Below are positions 1-6,391 of a DNA stretch of 16,123 bases, one piece after another. The DNA lies in NCBI GenBank assembly GCA_011371465.1, contig DRQL01000077.1, positions 1 to 16,123 of the forward strand, given 5' to 3'. Positions within the stretch are counted from its first letter, which is position 1. Every line of letters starts with the position of its first letter. Under the pieces are notes generated by a model. It worked only from the letters and a program-made list of their open reading frames with translations, had not been told where the DNA came from and did not search any database. This DNA comes from Gammaproteobacteria bacterium (GTDB taxonomy: Bacteria > Pseudomonadota > Gammaproteobacteria > DSM-19610). The position numbers and the translations under genes are program-made.

Positions 1-223
1 GATCGAACACCATCAGCGCAATCCGGATTTTGCGGAGGGCACCTGGGCGCTGGTGACGGTTGATCTGTCCAGATTGGCCAGCAAGGCAAAACGTATCAAT
101 ATCACTTTGCCGGAGCGCGTGTTGGCACTGGTGGATGAGCAGGCCAGGCGTGATGGCGAATCACGATCGGGGTTACTGGCGCGCGCGGTGCTGGACTACA
201 TAGGGCGAAACAAGGTTGCATAA
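1..223 (+). CDS. HicB-family antitoxin, C-terminal part (5' end outside the window)
   Basis: Reading from base 2 gives 73 residues ending at TAA 221-223; the frame is open at the window edge, so the start is missing. The first part (ending around WALVTVDLSRL) resembles the end of the HicB partial RNase H-like fold. The second part (KRINITLPERVLALVDEQ, then a segment ending in LLARAVLDYI) looks like a ribbon-helix-helix DNA-binding domain of the kind found at the C-terminus of many HicB antitoxins. HicB proteins neutralise the HicA mRNA interferase and repress their own operon through this domain. A hicA gene would be expected just upstream, outside the window, and was not seen. Family assignment is fairly confident; whether the toxin gene is present is inference. 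Confidence 0.75.
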   Translation, partial: IEHHQRNPDFAEGTWALVTVDLSRLASKAKRINITLPERVLALVDEQARRDGESRSGLLARAVLDYIGRNKVA

Positions 224-294
224 CCATGTTCCGGTTCAGGCCCGATACACGTCACTGAAACCACTGCCAGCCATTCCAGCGCGGGCCAGGCCGC

Positions 295-735
295 TTACAT
301 CCTGGGCAAGGCGTCCGCTACGCGGTTGGCGCTTTCCACGACCCGGTTGAAGACGGCCTTTGCCTTCGGAATACCGCCCAGCGGATAGGTACCGGAGTGG
401 TGTGTCTCGAACGCCAGGCCCTCCACGGATTTTCCGTCCGGGCCGCGACCCTGCGCCGGGACTGCGTAGACCGTGATGACATCAATGTCCAGCAGAAAAC
501 GTATTTTTGCCTTGTACCCCCGGTAGGGTGTAAAGATGTCCTCGATTCTTTCGTCGGGAAATTCCTTTTCCATCGCATCGCGCATGATCAGCGTAGCGTC
601 TTCCATGCTGATGGGGTAGACCTGCGTCGACCCGGCCTTGCCGCCACCTTCCCGCGTGGAGTTGGTACCGGCACAGCCGGCCAGCAACAGGGTGAGCAGA
701 AAACCGGCCAGGGCCGGGTATATACATGGTTTCAT
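295..735 (-). CDS. Small putative outer-membrane lipoprotein of unknown function
   Basis: The product is 146 residues starting at ATG 735-733, which is preceded by a clear Shine-Dalgarno GGAGGAGA; the frame extends further upstream but without such a site. The N-terminus is a lipoprotein signal peptide with lipobox LLAGC (cysteine about residue 21), followed by a Gly/Ser/Thr-rich linker. Aspartate is absent just after the cysteine, so outer-membrane sorting is expected. The mature part has a helical stretch (MEDATLIMRDAMEKEF) and then strand-like segments; no known domain was recognised. It lies 28 bases downstream of a secreted glycine-zipper gene on the same strand, so the two are probably co-transcribed and may act together at the envelope. 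Function is unknown. Confidence 0.75.
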   Translation of the reverse strand: MKPCIYPALAGFLLTLLLAGCAGTNSTREGGGKAGSTQVYPISMEDATLIMRDAMEKEFPDERIEDIFTPYRGYKAKIRFLLDIDVITVYAVPAQGRGPDGKSVEGLAFETHHSGTYPLGGIPKAKAVFNRVVESANRVADALPRM

Positions 736-763
736 GGGTTCGTCTCCTCCAATACACACCCGG

Positions 764-1360
764 TCAGGTATCACAAAGCGCGCGCACACGCCGCTTGGCC
801 GCCTCGACTTCCGCTTCACCTTCGGCCCCGATCAGCGCCTTCTTGGCCATGTAGCAGTCCGCAGCCGCTTTTCTGGCCCGGGCATCCAGGTGATGATCCT
901 CCACGCCCGCGGAAGCAGACTCGCAATAGGTGTCCGAAACCCTTCTCAGGTTGGCGTGTCTGGCCGTCGCCTCGATCGCCACGCAGTCGCCCACGCGGAT
1001 TCCGGTCTGGTCCGTGATGATATGAATCTCTTCATCCCTGACGGTATCGATGGTGTAACGGGTGCCCTTCATCCGCCACTCACCCAGGGCTTCCACCCCG
1101 GCGCCAAGTACCGCGCCGGTCACCACGTTCCCCGTCCGACTGCCGGAGTTATAGATAGCCGCTCCCAGCGTACCGCCGATCAGCGTGGCCTCGCCAACGT
1201 GGTTCTTTACATCGACGGCTTTTTCCGCAGCAACCCGCCCGTACTGGATATTCATGGTATCGCCTGGCGCAGCTGCAACATTACAGGCCAGCAGCATCGC
1301 GCTAAAAACAAGCGGGTACCGGATGATGCCGGGATCACGCCGGAATATGTGCTCACTCAT
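764..1360 (-). CDS. Secreted glycine-zipper protein of unknown function
   Basis: The product is 198 residues. The start chosen is ATG 1360-1358, because AAGGAG stands seven bases upstream; an in-frame ATG six codons earlier has no comparable site. The N-terminus is a signal sequence (about residues 13-31). It could be cut after VAAA or, less likely, at a lipobox-like LLAC (C26). Residues about 58-95 contain a glycine-zipper pattern (IGGTLGAAI, then TGAVLGAGVEALG), the repeat seen in SlyB-like and other 2TM glycine-zipper envelope proteins that insert in or line membranes. The C-terminal half is hydrophilic with four cysteines (126, 146, 169, 196) that could form disulfides in the periplasm, and ends in an Ala/Glu/Arg-rich helix. 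It is followed closely by a lipoprotein gene. Exact role is unknown. Confidence 0.7.
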   Translation of the reverse strand: MSEHIFRRDPGIIRYPLVFSAMLLACNVAAAPGDTMNIQYGRVAAEKAVDVKNHVGEATLIGGTLGAAIYNSGSRTGNVVTGAVLGAGVEALGEWRMKGTRYTIDTVRDEEIHIITDQTGIRVGDCVAIEATARHANLRRVSDTYCESASAGVEDHHLDARARKAAADCYMAKKALIGAEGEAEVEAAKRRVRALCDT

Positions 1361-1470
1361 GCAACACTCCTTCAGCATGCATACATGATAAAACCACGGC
1401 CGCCCTGCTTCAGCTGGTAATGGGCCGGGCCGGTAGTATTTGGGACTTGCCAGCCTGCTCAGTCAAAATA

Positions 1471-1498
1471 AAAAAGGGCCCCAATGGGCCCTTTTTTT
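1471..1498 (-). terminator. Bidirectional rho-independent terminator after tRNA-Ser
   Basis: An 11-bp perfect stem (AAAAAGGGCCC at 1471-1481 pairing with GGGCCCTTTTT at 1486-1496) encloses the loop CAAT. It has A-rich sequence on one side and seven T on the other, so it can stop transcription from either direction. For the leftward tRNA-Ser gene it lies immediately beyond the CCA end. For plus-strand transcription the T-run follows the stem. Confidence 0.88.
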
Positions 1499-1501
1499 AT
1501 T

Positions 1502-1592
1502 TGGCGGAGGAGGAGGGATTCGAACCCTCGATACGCGGTTAGCGTATACACACTTTCCAGGCGTGCTCCTTCAACCACTCGGACACCCCTCC
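1502..1592 (-). tRNA. tRNA-Ser (anticodon GGA), CCA encoded
   Basis: The reverse complement folds as a class II tRNA of 91 nt. It starts GGAGGGG and ends in an encoded CCA (1502-1504) with G as discriminator; the acceptor stem pairs over seven positions with one G-T. The D-arm region carries GTCCGAGTGG typical of tRNA-Ser. The anticodon loop CTGGAAA gives anticodon GGA, reading UCC and UCU codons. A long variable arm follows (GTATACGC ... GCGTATC), and then the T-arm GGTTCGAATCC. The sequence is close to the E. coli tRNA-Ser(GGA) from memory. A strong terminator lies just downstream, so it is probably a single-gene transcript. The first 22 or so bases recur upstream at 1729-1752. Confidence 0.96.
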
Positions 1593-1642
1593 GGAACTTT
1601 CACATTGTTAACCCGTTATGCAGTCACGGCGCGTACAGAGCG

Positions 1643-1728
1643 GAGCACGCACGCGTGCTCGTTATTCGTCGCTACGCTCCTCACCCCTGCGGGGCCGCCT
1701 GCGGCGTTCTCTCGGCTAAGGCCTCGAG
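1643..1728. repeat. Cluster of four short hairpins ahead of tRNA-Ser
   Basis: This non-coding stretch holds four inverted repeats in a row. They are GAGCACGC/GCGTGCTC (1643-1660, perfect 8 bp, 2-nt loop), CCCC/GGGG (1684-1694), GCCGC/GCGGC (1694-1705, sharing base 1694 with the previous one) and CTCGGC/GCCTCGAG (1711-1728, imperfect). No T-run follows, so a simple terminator is unlikely. The block lies between the tRNA-Ser gene and a partial copy of its 5' end. It could be a REP-like element, a remnant of a lost tRNA or insertion, or a structured leader of the tRNA precursor; the sequence does not decide between these. Confidence 0.6.
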
Positions 1729-1752
1729 TCAACCACTCGGACACCCCCGGAA
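1729..1752 (-). repeat. Partial copy of the tRNA-Ser 5' end and leader
   Basis: The reverse complement matches the tRNA-Ser gene from the leader TTCCGG through GGGTGTCCGAGTGGTTGA, differing by loss of two bases in the acceptor strand. It diverges right after the D-arm sequence, where the hairpin cluster begins. It cannot encode a tRNA by itself. It may be a relic of a duplicated tRNA-Ser gene interrupted or deleted internally, or a recombination scar. Confidence 0.7.
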
Positions 1753-1795
1753 GACGCGGCAGATTATACCAGTTCATGCCGCTGTGCAACGCGGA

Positions 1796-2464
1796 TTACT
1801 GGACTATACGGGGCGGGTAGCGCTTGGGCGGGCGCTTGCCGGCGCGCTGGGCTTTTTCCCGGGAGCGCTCGGTGAGCCGGCCGGACAGGCCGTGCAGGGT
1901 TTCTGCGGCGGCCAGATACTCCTTGGCCACCTCGGCGATTTTGCGGCGCTGGGAGCGGGCCTCGTCGCGCAGGGCGTCAAAGGCCCGGATGGCGGTCATG
2001 TTGCAGCGCTCCATCAGAATGCCGACCACCATGCTGATCTCGCGCCCCTGTGACAGCGCCTTGTCCATCTGTTCCATGGATTCCCTGAGGTGGCGCATGT
2101 CTTCGGCGCGGGTGAGCGCCGATCGCACGGCGGGCACCAGCTGCTCGATGTCCAGGGGTTTGACCAGGTAGGCCAGCGAACCGGCGTCGGTGGCGCGCTG
2201 CACCATTTCCTCTTCTCCGTAGGAGGTCAGGGAAATGAAAGGCAGGTCTTCCTCTTTCAGGGCGGCGGCCACTTCGAAACCGTCTTTCAGTGGCATGCGC
2301 AGGTCCAGGATGGCCAGGTCGGGCCGGTGTTCCAGGGCCAGCTTTTCAGCCTCGTCACCATTGTGCGCCTGAATCACTTCAAACCCGGCCGACTGCAGGC
2401 CGCCGGTAATCATATCCAGGTCATCCGGATTATCATCGGCAACCAGGATGCGGAATGGACTCAT
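1796..2464 (-). CDS. ANTAR-domain response regulator (AmiR/NasT type)
   Basis: The product is 222 residues. Residues about 4-118 are a receiver domain with the acidic pair D10/D11, phospho-acceptor D54 (in LAILDLRMP), switch T80 and K102 (in YLVKPLD). All the residues needed for phosphorylation are present. A helical linker leads to an ANTAR RNA-binding domain at about 140-190 (REISMVVGILMERCNMTAI, then the AFDALRDEAR helix). A strongly basic tail (KAQRAGKRPPKRYPPR) follows. ANTAR regulators bind paired hairpins in leader RNAs and prevent transcription termination, usually of nitrogen or amide genes. No histidine kinase, NasS-like sensor or nitrate gene is nearby, so the target is unknown. 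ATG start, with GAGG about 11 bases upstream. It lies 113 bases downstream of sspB. Confidence 0.92.
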   Translation of the reverse strand: MSPFRILVADDNPDDLDMITGGLQSAGFEVIQAHNGDEAEKLALEHRPDLAILDLRMPLKDGFEVAAALKEEDLPFISLTSYGEEEMVQRATDAGSLAYLVKPLDIEQLVPAVRSALTRAEDMRHLRESMEQMDKALSQGREISMVVGILMERCNMTAIRAFDALRDEARSQRRKIAEVAKEYLAAAETLHGLSGRLTERSREKAQRAGKRPPKRYPPRIVQ

Positions 2465-2577
2465 CGCGTAAAACCCTCATAACGCTGTAGACGAATGCAC
2501 AGCCACTGTGCTTTCCGTCACTCTAGAATAATGCAACCGGAATTGCCACTGTTACCGGCAGGCGGCCGGGGCAGGCG

Positions 2578-2952
2578 CTATTTGACCACTTTCAGTGAAG
2601 GGCGTGCGTCGGGCTTCGGCCCGGAGTCATCCGGTTCCGGTTCTTCGTCTTCGTTGAACATCATGCCCCGGCCGTTCTCCCGGGCGTAGATCGCCAGCAC
2701 GGCACTCACCGGGAACGAGATCAGTTGCGATACGCCGCTGAAGCGCGCCAGGAAGGTCACTTCTTCGTTGGTGATCCGCAGGCCTTCCACCGCGTGCGGC
2801 CCGATATTCAGCACGATCTTGCCGTCCTGGATAAAATTGCGGGGGACTTCCACGCCGGGCGCTTCGCCATTCACAAGCAGATGGGGGGTCAACTGGTTAT
2901 CGAGCAACCATTCGTTGATGGCCCGTATCAGGTAGGGGCGGTTGGGTGTCAC
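2578..2952 (-). CDS. sspB: Stringent starvation protein B, ClpXP adaptor
   Basis: The product is 124 residues. SspB binds the ssrA tag and other substrates and hands them to the ClpXP protease. Residues 1-95 match the substrate-binding domain, with TPNRPYLIRAINEWLLDNQL and VLAIYARENGRGMMF almost as in E. coli. An acidic, proline-rich linker (EDEEPEPDDSGPKPDA) leads to the ClpX-docking tail RPSLKVVK at the extreme C-terminus. The linker is much shorter than in E. coli SspB (about 165 residues), as in many other gammaproteobacteria. The start is GTG 2952-2950, because an in-frame stop lies three codons upstream; no strong Shine-Dalgarno is visible. It lies 23 bases after sspA, so translation probably depends on sspA readthrough. 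Confidence 0.95.
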   Translation of the reverse strand: MTPNRPYLIRAINEWLLDNQLTPHLLVNGEAPGVEVPRNFIQDGKIVLNIGPHAVEGLRITNEEVTFLARFSGVSQLISFPVSAVLAIYARENGRGMMFNEDEEPEPDDSGPKPDARPSLKVVK

Positions 2953-2975
2953 AGTGAACTACTGCAGGCGCGAAT

Positions 2976-3602
2976 TTACTCGCACAGTTCCCGCTCGACC
3001 TCAGTCAGGCTGGCCTGGAACGACTCGCGCTCAAACAGGCGCCTGGCATAGTCCATCACCGGGGCTGCCTGTGAGGGCAGCTCGATGCGATAGTATTTCA
3101 GTCGCCACAGGACCGGCGCAATGGTGGCATCCACCAGCGAAAAATCGTCGCTCAGGAAATACGGCCTGGCGGCAAACACTTCAGCGCTGGAAGCAAGGCT
3201 GTCGCGCAGCGTCTTGCGGGCTTTGGCCGCGACTTTCTCCGTTCCGGATTCCAGGTCGCCCAGCAGGGAGTACCAGTCCCGCTGGATGCGGTACAGGGCC
3301 AGGCGGCTGCGAGCACGCGACACCGGGTCGACCGGCATCAGCGGCGGGTGCGGGAAACGTTCATCCAGGTACTCGGTAATCACCTGCGGGTCGTACAGCA
3401 CCAGTTCGCGATCGACCAGGGTGGGCACACTCTGGTACGGGTTCAGGTCGATCAGGTCTTCCGGCAGGTTATCCGGGTCGACGTTCACGATTTCGACGGT
3501 AATCCCCTTCTCTGCGAGCACCATGCGCACGCGATGACTGTGCGGACAACTCGCATTGGAAAACAGTGTCATCACCGAACGGCGATTGGCGATTACAGCC
3601 AT
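2976..3602 (-). CDS. sspA: Stringent starvation protein A, RNA polymerase-associated
   Basis: The product is 208 residues with a glutathione S-transferase fold. An N-terminal thioredoxin-like domain (about 9-88: MTLFSNASCPHSHRVRMVLA, then SVPTLVDRELVLYDPQVITE) is followed by an all-helical C-terminal domain. SspA proteins have no transferase activity. They bind RNA polymerase with sigma-70 and redirect transcription in stationary phase, acid stress and virulence. The surface PHP motif known to be needed for this in E. coli (P84, H85, P86) is present at the same numbers here (ERFPHPPLMP). ATG start with GGAGAG eight bases upstream. It follows petC by 27 bases and precedes sspB, as in Pseudomonas and other gammaproteobacteria. 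Confidence 0.96.
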   Translation of the reverse strand: MAVIANRRSVMTLFSNASCPHSHRVRMVLAEKGITVEIVNVDPDNLPEDLIDLNPYQSVPTLVDRELVLYDPQVITEYLDERFPHPPLMPVDPVSRARSRLALYRIQRDWYSLLGDLESGTEKVAAKARKTLRDSLASSAEVFAARPYFLSDDFSLVDATIAPVLWRLKYYRIELPSQAAPVMDYARRLFERESFQASLTEVERELCE

Positions 3603-3629
3603 TAATTCTCTCCAGTCTCAGGGACAGGT

Positions 3630-4370
3630 CTAGTGAACGTCTTTCCAGTACTCTTTCTTGAGCAGGTAGGCAAAGATGAAGAACACGAGCAGGAACAGCA
3701 GGACCTTGATACCCAGGCTCTGGCGCTGCTGTTTGATCGGCTCGCCCATGTAGGCGAGGAAATTGACCAGGTCCCGTACCGTGCGGTCGAACTCGGCAGG
3801 CGTCTGGCTGCCCGCCTTTTCCAGTTCCAGACCTTCCAGCACCTGGTGTTCGTGACCCTCGTCGTCGACCACGGTTTCATAGACCGCTTTCTGCGTGCCC
3901 TGCAACTGCCACAGCACGTTGGGCATACCGACGTTGTTGAACACCTGGTTGTTTACGCCAAAGGGACGTGAATCATCCTGGTAGAAGGTACGCAGGTAGG
4001 TGTACAGCCAATCGATGCCACGCACGCGGGCCACCAGGGTCAGGTCGGGCGGCGCGGCGCCAAACCATTTCTTGCCCATCTCCCGGGTCATGGAGATATC
4101 CATCTGGTCACCGATCTTCTCGCCGGTGAACATCAGGTTCTGGATGATGTCGTCATCGCTGATCCCCAGGTCACGGCCGAGGCGGTTGTAACGCTCGTAC
4201 TTCGCTGAATGACAGCCCATGCAGTAGTTGACGAAGGTTCTCGCCCCGCGCTGCAGCGACTCCTTGTTGGTCGGATCGATGTTGGCCCTGTCCAGGTGCA
4301 CGCCGCCACCACTGGCCAGTGCGATCACAGGAGACACCAGAAGCAAAACAGATAACAAGTATTTTTTCAT
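3630..4370 (-). CDS. petC: Ubiquinol-cytochrome c reductase, cytochrome c1 subunit
   Basis: The product is 246 residues. Cytochrome c1 receives electrons from the Rieske protein on the periplasmic side and passes them to soluble cytochrome c. A signal peptide (residues 1-20, cut near ALAS) is followed by the haem-binding motif CMGCH (C50, C53, H54). A methionine in NFLAYMGEP (about residue 200) could be the sixth iron ligand. One C-terminal membrane anchor (VLLFLLVFFIFAYLL, about 223-237) ends in a short lysine-rich cytoplasmic tail. Length fits the bacterial family. It starts seven bases after the petB stop, so it is translated from the same message as petA-petB. Confidence 0.97.
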   Translation of the reverse strand: MKKYLLSVLLLVSPVIALASGGGVHLDRANIDPTNKESLQRGARTFVNYCMGCHSAKYERYNRLGRDLGISDDDIIQNLMFTGEKIGDQMDISMTREMGKKWFGAAPPDLTLVARVRGIDWLYTYLRTFYQDDSRPFGVNNQVFNNVGMPNVLWQLQGTQKAVYETVVDDEGHEHQVLEGLELEKAGSQTPAEFDRTVRDLVNFLAYMGEPIKQQRQSLGIKVLLFLLVFFIFAYLLKKEYWKDVH

Positions 4371-4377
4371 TGGATCG

Positions 4378-5619
4378 TTACCCCGTTACCCTGTCCGGAA
4401 CCGGCTTGGTCGAATCTATCTTGGTATAGATCGGCATCAGCAGGAAGAAGGCGAAATACACCGCAGTACCTATCTGCGCCATCATCGTCTTGGTATCGGT
4501 CGGCGGTTGTGTACCCAGCCAGCCAAGCGTGATAAACGCGACCACGAACAGTGCCAGCATGGTCTTGCAGATCGGTCCGCGATAACGGATGGACTTCACC
4601 GGGCTGCGATCCAGCCACGGCAGGAAGAACAGGATCACCACGGCGGCACCCATCACGATGACCCCCAGGAACTTGGCGCTCAAGGGTCCGATATCGATGG
4701 TCACGGCGCGCAACATGGCGTAGTACGGCGTGAAGTACCAGACCGGTGCGATGTGTTCCGGGGTCTTGAGCGGGTCGGCCGGTTCAAAGTTCGGCGACTC
4801 GAGGAAATACCCCCCGCCTTCCGGGACAAAGAACATCACGAAGGAGAAGAACATCAGGAACACCACCACGCCGACGATATCCTTGACGGAATAGTAGGGA
4901 TGGAAGGGAATGCCGTCTTTGGGAATCCCGTTCTCGTCCTTGTTTTTCTTGATCTCGATACCGTCGGGGTTGTTGGAACCCACTTCGTGCAGCGCCAGGA
5001 TGTGCACCACCACCAGGATGGCCAGCACGAAGGGCACGGCAATGACGTGCAGCGCGAAGAAGCGGTTCAGCGTGACATCCGAGATGACGAAGTCACCGCG
5101 TATCCACAGGGAAAGATCGTCGCCGATGACCGGGATGGCGCCGAACAGCGAGATGATAACCTGTGCGCCCCAGTAGGACATCTGGCCCCAGGGCAGCAGG
5201 TAACCGAAGAAGGCTTCCGCCATTAGCGCCAGGTAGATCATCATGCCGAAGATCCACAGCAGCTCGCGCGGCCCCTTGTAGGAGCCATACAGCAGGCCAC
5301 GGAACATGTGCAGGTAGACCACGATAAAGAACGCGGAAGCACCGGTGGAGTGCATGTAGCGAATCAGCCAGCCCCAGTCCACGTCGCGCATGATGTACTC
5401 GACGGAGGCAAACGCCTGGGTGGCGTCCGGCTTGTAGTTCATGGTCAGGAAGATGCCGGTGATGATCTGCAGCACCAGCACCAGCAGGGCAAGGGAACCG
5501 AAGAAATACCAGAAGTTGAAGTTCTTCGGCGCGTAGTACTTGGAGAGGTGCTCTTCCCACATTTTGGTCAGCGGGAAGCGTGCATCGATCCAGTCACGGA
5601 AGTTGACTAGCATACCCAT
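4378..5619 (-). CDS. petB: Ubiquinol-cytochrome c reductase, cytochrome b subunit
   Basis: The product is 413 residues, the full-length type in which the N-terminal (b6-like) and C-terminal (subunit IV-like) halves are fused. It carries haems bL and bH and both quinone sites. Haem ligands are H90 and H104 on helix B, and H191 and H206 on helix D. The second pair is 15 apart, as in cytochrome b6, rather than 14 as in mitochondria. The quinol-oxidation motif PEWY is PVWY here (292-295), common in beta- and gammaproteobacteria. HEVGSNNPDG marks the Qi side. Around eight membrane helices are apparent. The start ATG overlaps the petA stop (TGATG), with GGAGGAG seven bases before it. Confidence 0.97.
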   Translation of the reverse strand: MGMLVNFRDWIDARFPLTKMWEEHLSKYYAPKNFNFWYFFGSLALLVLVLQIITGIFLTMNYKPDATQAFASVEYIMRDVDWGWLIRYMHSTGASAFFIVVYLHMFRGLLYGSYKGPRELLWIFGMMIYLALMAEAFFGYLLPWGQMSYWGAQVIISLFGAIPVIGDDLSLWIRGDFVISDVTLNRFFALHVIAVPFVLAILVVVHILALHEVGSNNPDGIEIKKNKDENGIPKDGIPFHPYYSVKDIVGVVVFLMFFSFVMFFVPEGGGYFLESPNFEPADPLKTPEHIAPVWYFTPYYAMLRAVTIDIGPLSAKFLGVIVMGAAVVILFFLPWLDRSPVKSIRYRGPICKTMLALFVVAFITLGWLGTQPPTDTKTMMAQIGTAVYFAFFLLMPIYTKIDSTKPVPDRVTG

Positions 5620-6212
5620 CAGGCGGCTCCTCCGTCTTCACCAATGAGAACCAGCGTTTCGCTGATATACGTGTGGGGTGGAACTTCGAGATTGAGCGGT
5701 GCGGGAACACCCTTGAACACGCGCCCGGCCAGGTCGAAACGGGAACCGTGACAGGGGCAGAAGAAGCCGCCCTTCCAGTCCGGGTCGTAGGGTTGCGGCA
5801 GGGCTTCAGGCACGAAACTGGGGGAACAACCCAGGTGGGTACAGATGCCGACGGCCACCAGCACTTCCGGCTTGATGGAGCGGGTGCCGTTCTGCGCGTA
5901 CTCGGGCTGCTGTGGGTCGACCGAGGCCGGATCGCGCAGGCGATCGTCCAGGCTCGGCAGGGCTTCCAGCATTTCCGGGGTGCGTTTCAGGATCCACACC
6001 GGCTTGCCGCGCCACTGCACGCGGATCATCTGGCCTTCCTCGAGCTTGCTGATGTCCGCTTCAACCGGCGCACCGGCGGCCTTGGCCCGTTCGCTGGGCA
6101 TCCATGAGGCCACAAAGGGCACCGCCGTATAGACCGCACCTACGGTACCTACCACCGTCGTTGCGGCTATCAGGAACCGGCGTTTACTGGTATCTACTGT
6201 GTCACCACTCAT
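5619..6212 (-). CDS. petA: Ubiquinol-cytochrome c reductase, Rieske iron-sulfur subunit
   Basis: The product is 197 residues from ATG 6212-6210, which has GGAG eight bases upstream; a TTG six codons earlier is unlikely. The N-terminus SKRRFLIAA is a twin-arginine export signal (R11, R12) leading into one membrane anchor (about 14-38). The soluble domain carries the two Rieske motifs CTHLGC (124-129) and CPCHGS (152-157). C124, H126, C152 and H155 hold the 2Fe-2S cluster, and C129-C154 form the disulfide. Electrons pass from quinol at cytochrome b through this cluster to cytochrome c1. It is first of three genes in the bc1 operon, and its stop overlaps the petB start. Confidence 0.97.
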   Translation of the reverse strand: MSGDTVDTSKRRFLIAATTVVGTVGAVYTAVPFVASWMPSERAKAAGAPVEADISKLEEGQMIRVQWRGKPVWILKRTPEMLEALPSLDDRLRDPASVDPQQPEYAQNGTRSIKPEVLVAVGICTHLGCSPSFVPEALPQPYDPDWKGGFFCPCHGSRFDLAGRVFKGVPAPLNLEVPPHTYISETLVLIGEDGGAA

Positions 6213-6253
6213 TCCAGGGTCTCCACACAAAAATCACCGGCTTACATTCACTT

Positions 6254-6265
6254 AGCGGAACCGCT
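6254..6265. repeat. Short perfect dyad in the petA leader
   Basis: AGCGG and CCGCT flank two A bases, making a 5-bp dyad about 42 bases ahead of the petA start and downstream of the possible promoter. It may be an operator or a small leader hairpin; nothing identifies the binding factor. Confidence 0.35.
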
Positions 6266-6273
6266 ACCACCGA

Positions 6274-6300
6274 TAAATATTAGAATATTCAGATATTCAA
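6274..6300 (-). promoter_or_regulatory. Candidate sigma-70 promoter for the bc1 operon
   Basis: In this AT-rich island within a GC-rich genome, the reverse strand reads TTGAAT (6300-6295) and, 15 bases on, TATTTA (6279-6274). The spacer is shorter than ideal; another reading with ATTTAT gives 16. Direct repeats of GAATAT lie between the boxes and could bind a regulator. Transcription from here would give a leader of about 55 bases before petA. Upstream, an inverted repeat CGGGCA/TGCCCG (6317-6342) has no T-run, so it is doubtful as a terminator for the preceding gene. Confidence 0.4.
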
Positions 6301-6391
6301 ACCCACGTTCGAATAGCGGGCATAGCATGTCGGATGTGCCCGTCAAGGTCAAGTGACAGCCGGGGTAAAAATGCCCTGTCGGACAAAAACT

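Noticed and set aside
638..1420. 260-codon plus-strand frame over the lipoprotein pair
   Set aside because: The minus-strand genes have signal peptides, a lipobox and strong ribosome sites; this frame has none.
1440..2053. Plus-strand frames crossing the terminator, tRNA-Ser and hairpin block
   Set aside because: They translate a tRNA gene and non-coding repeats; such spurious frames are common at tRNA-Ser loci.
2532..2548. Sigma-54-like promoter (TGGCA ... TTGCA on the minus strand) ahead of the ANTAR regulator
   Set aside because: The GG and GC elements are 11 bases apart instead of the strictly required 10, and the first box lacks the usual following C.
4228..5226. 332-codon open frame antisense to petB and petC
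   Set aside because: His/Asp/Gln-rich product with no motifs, opposite two highly conserved genes.
6317..6342. Inverted repeat CGGGCA/TGCCCG as a terminator for the Nif3-like gene
   Set aside because: 14-base loop and no T-run on either strand; kept only as a possible regulatory repeat.
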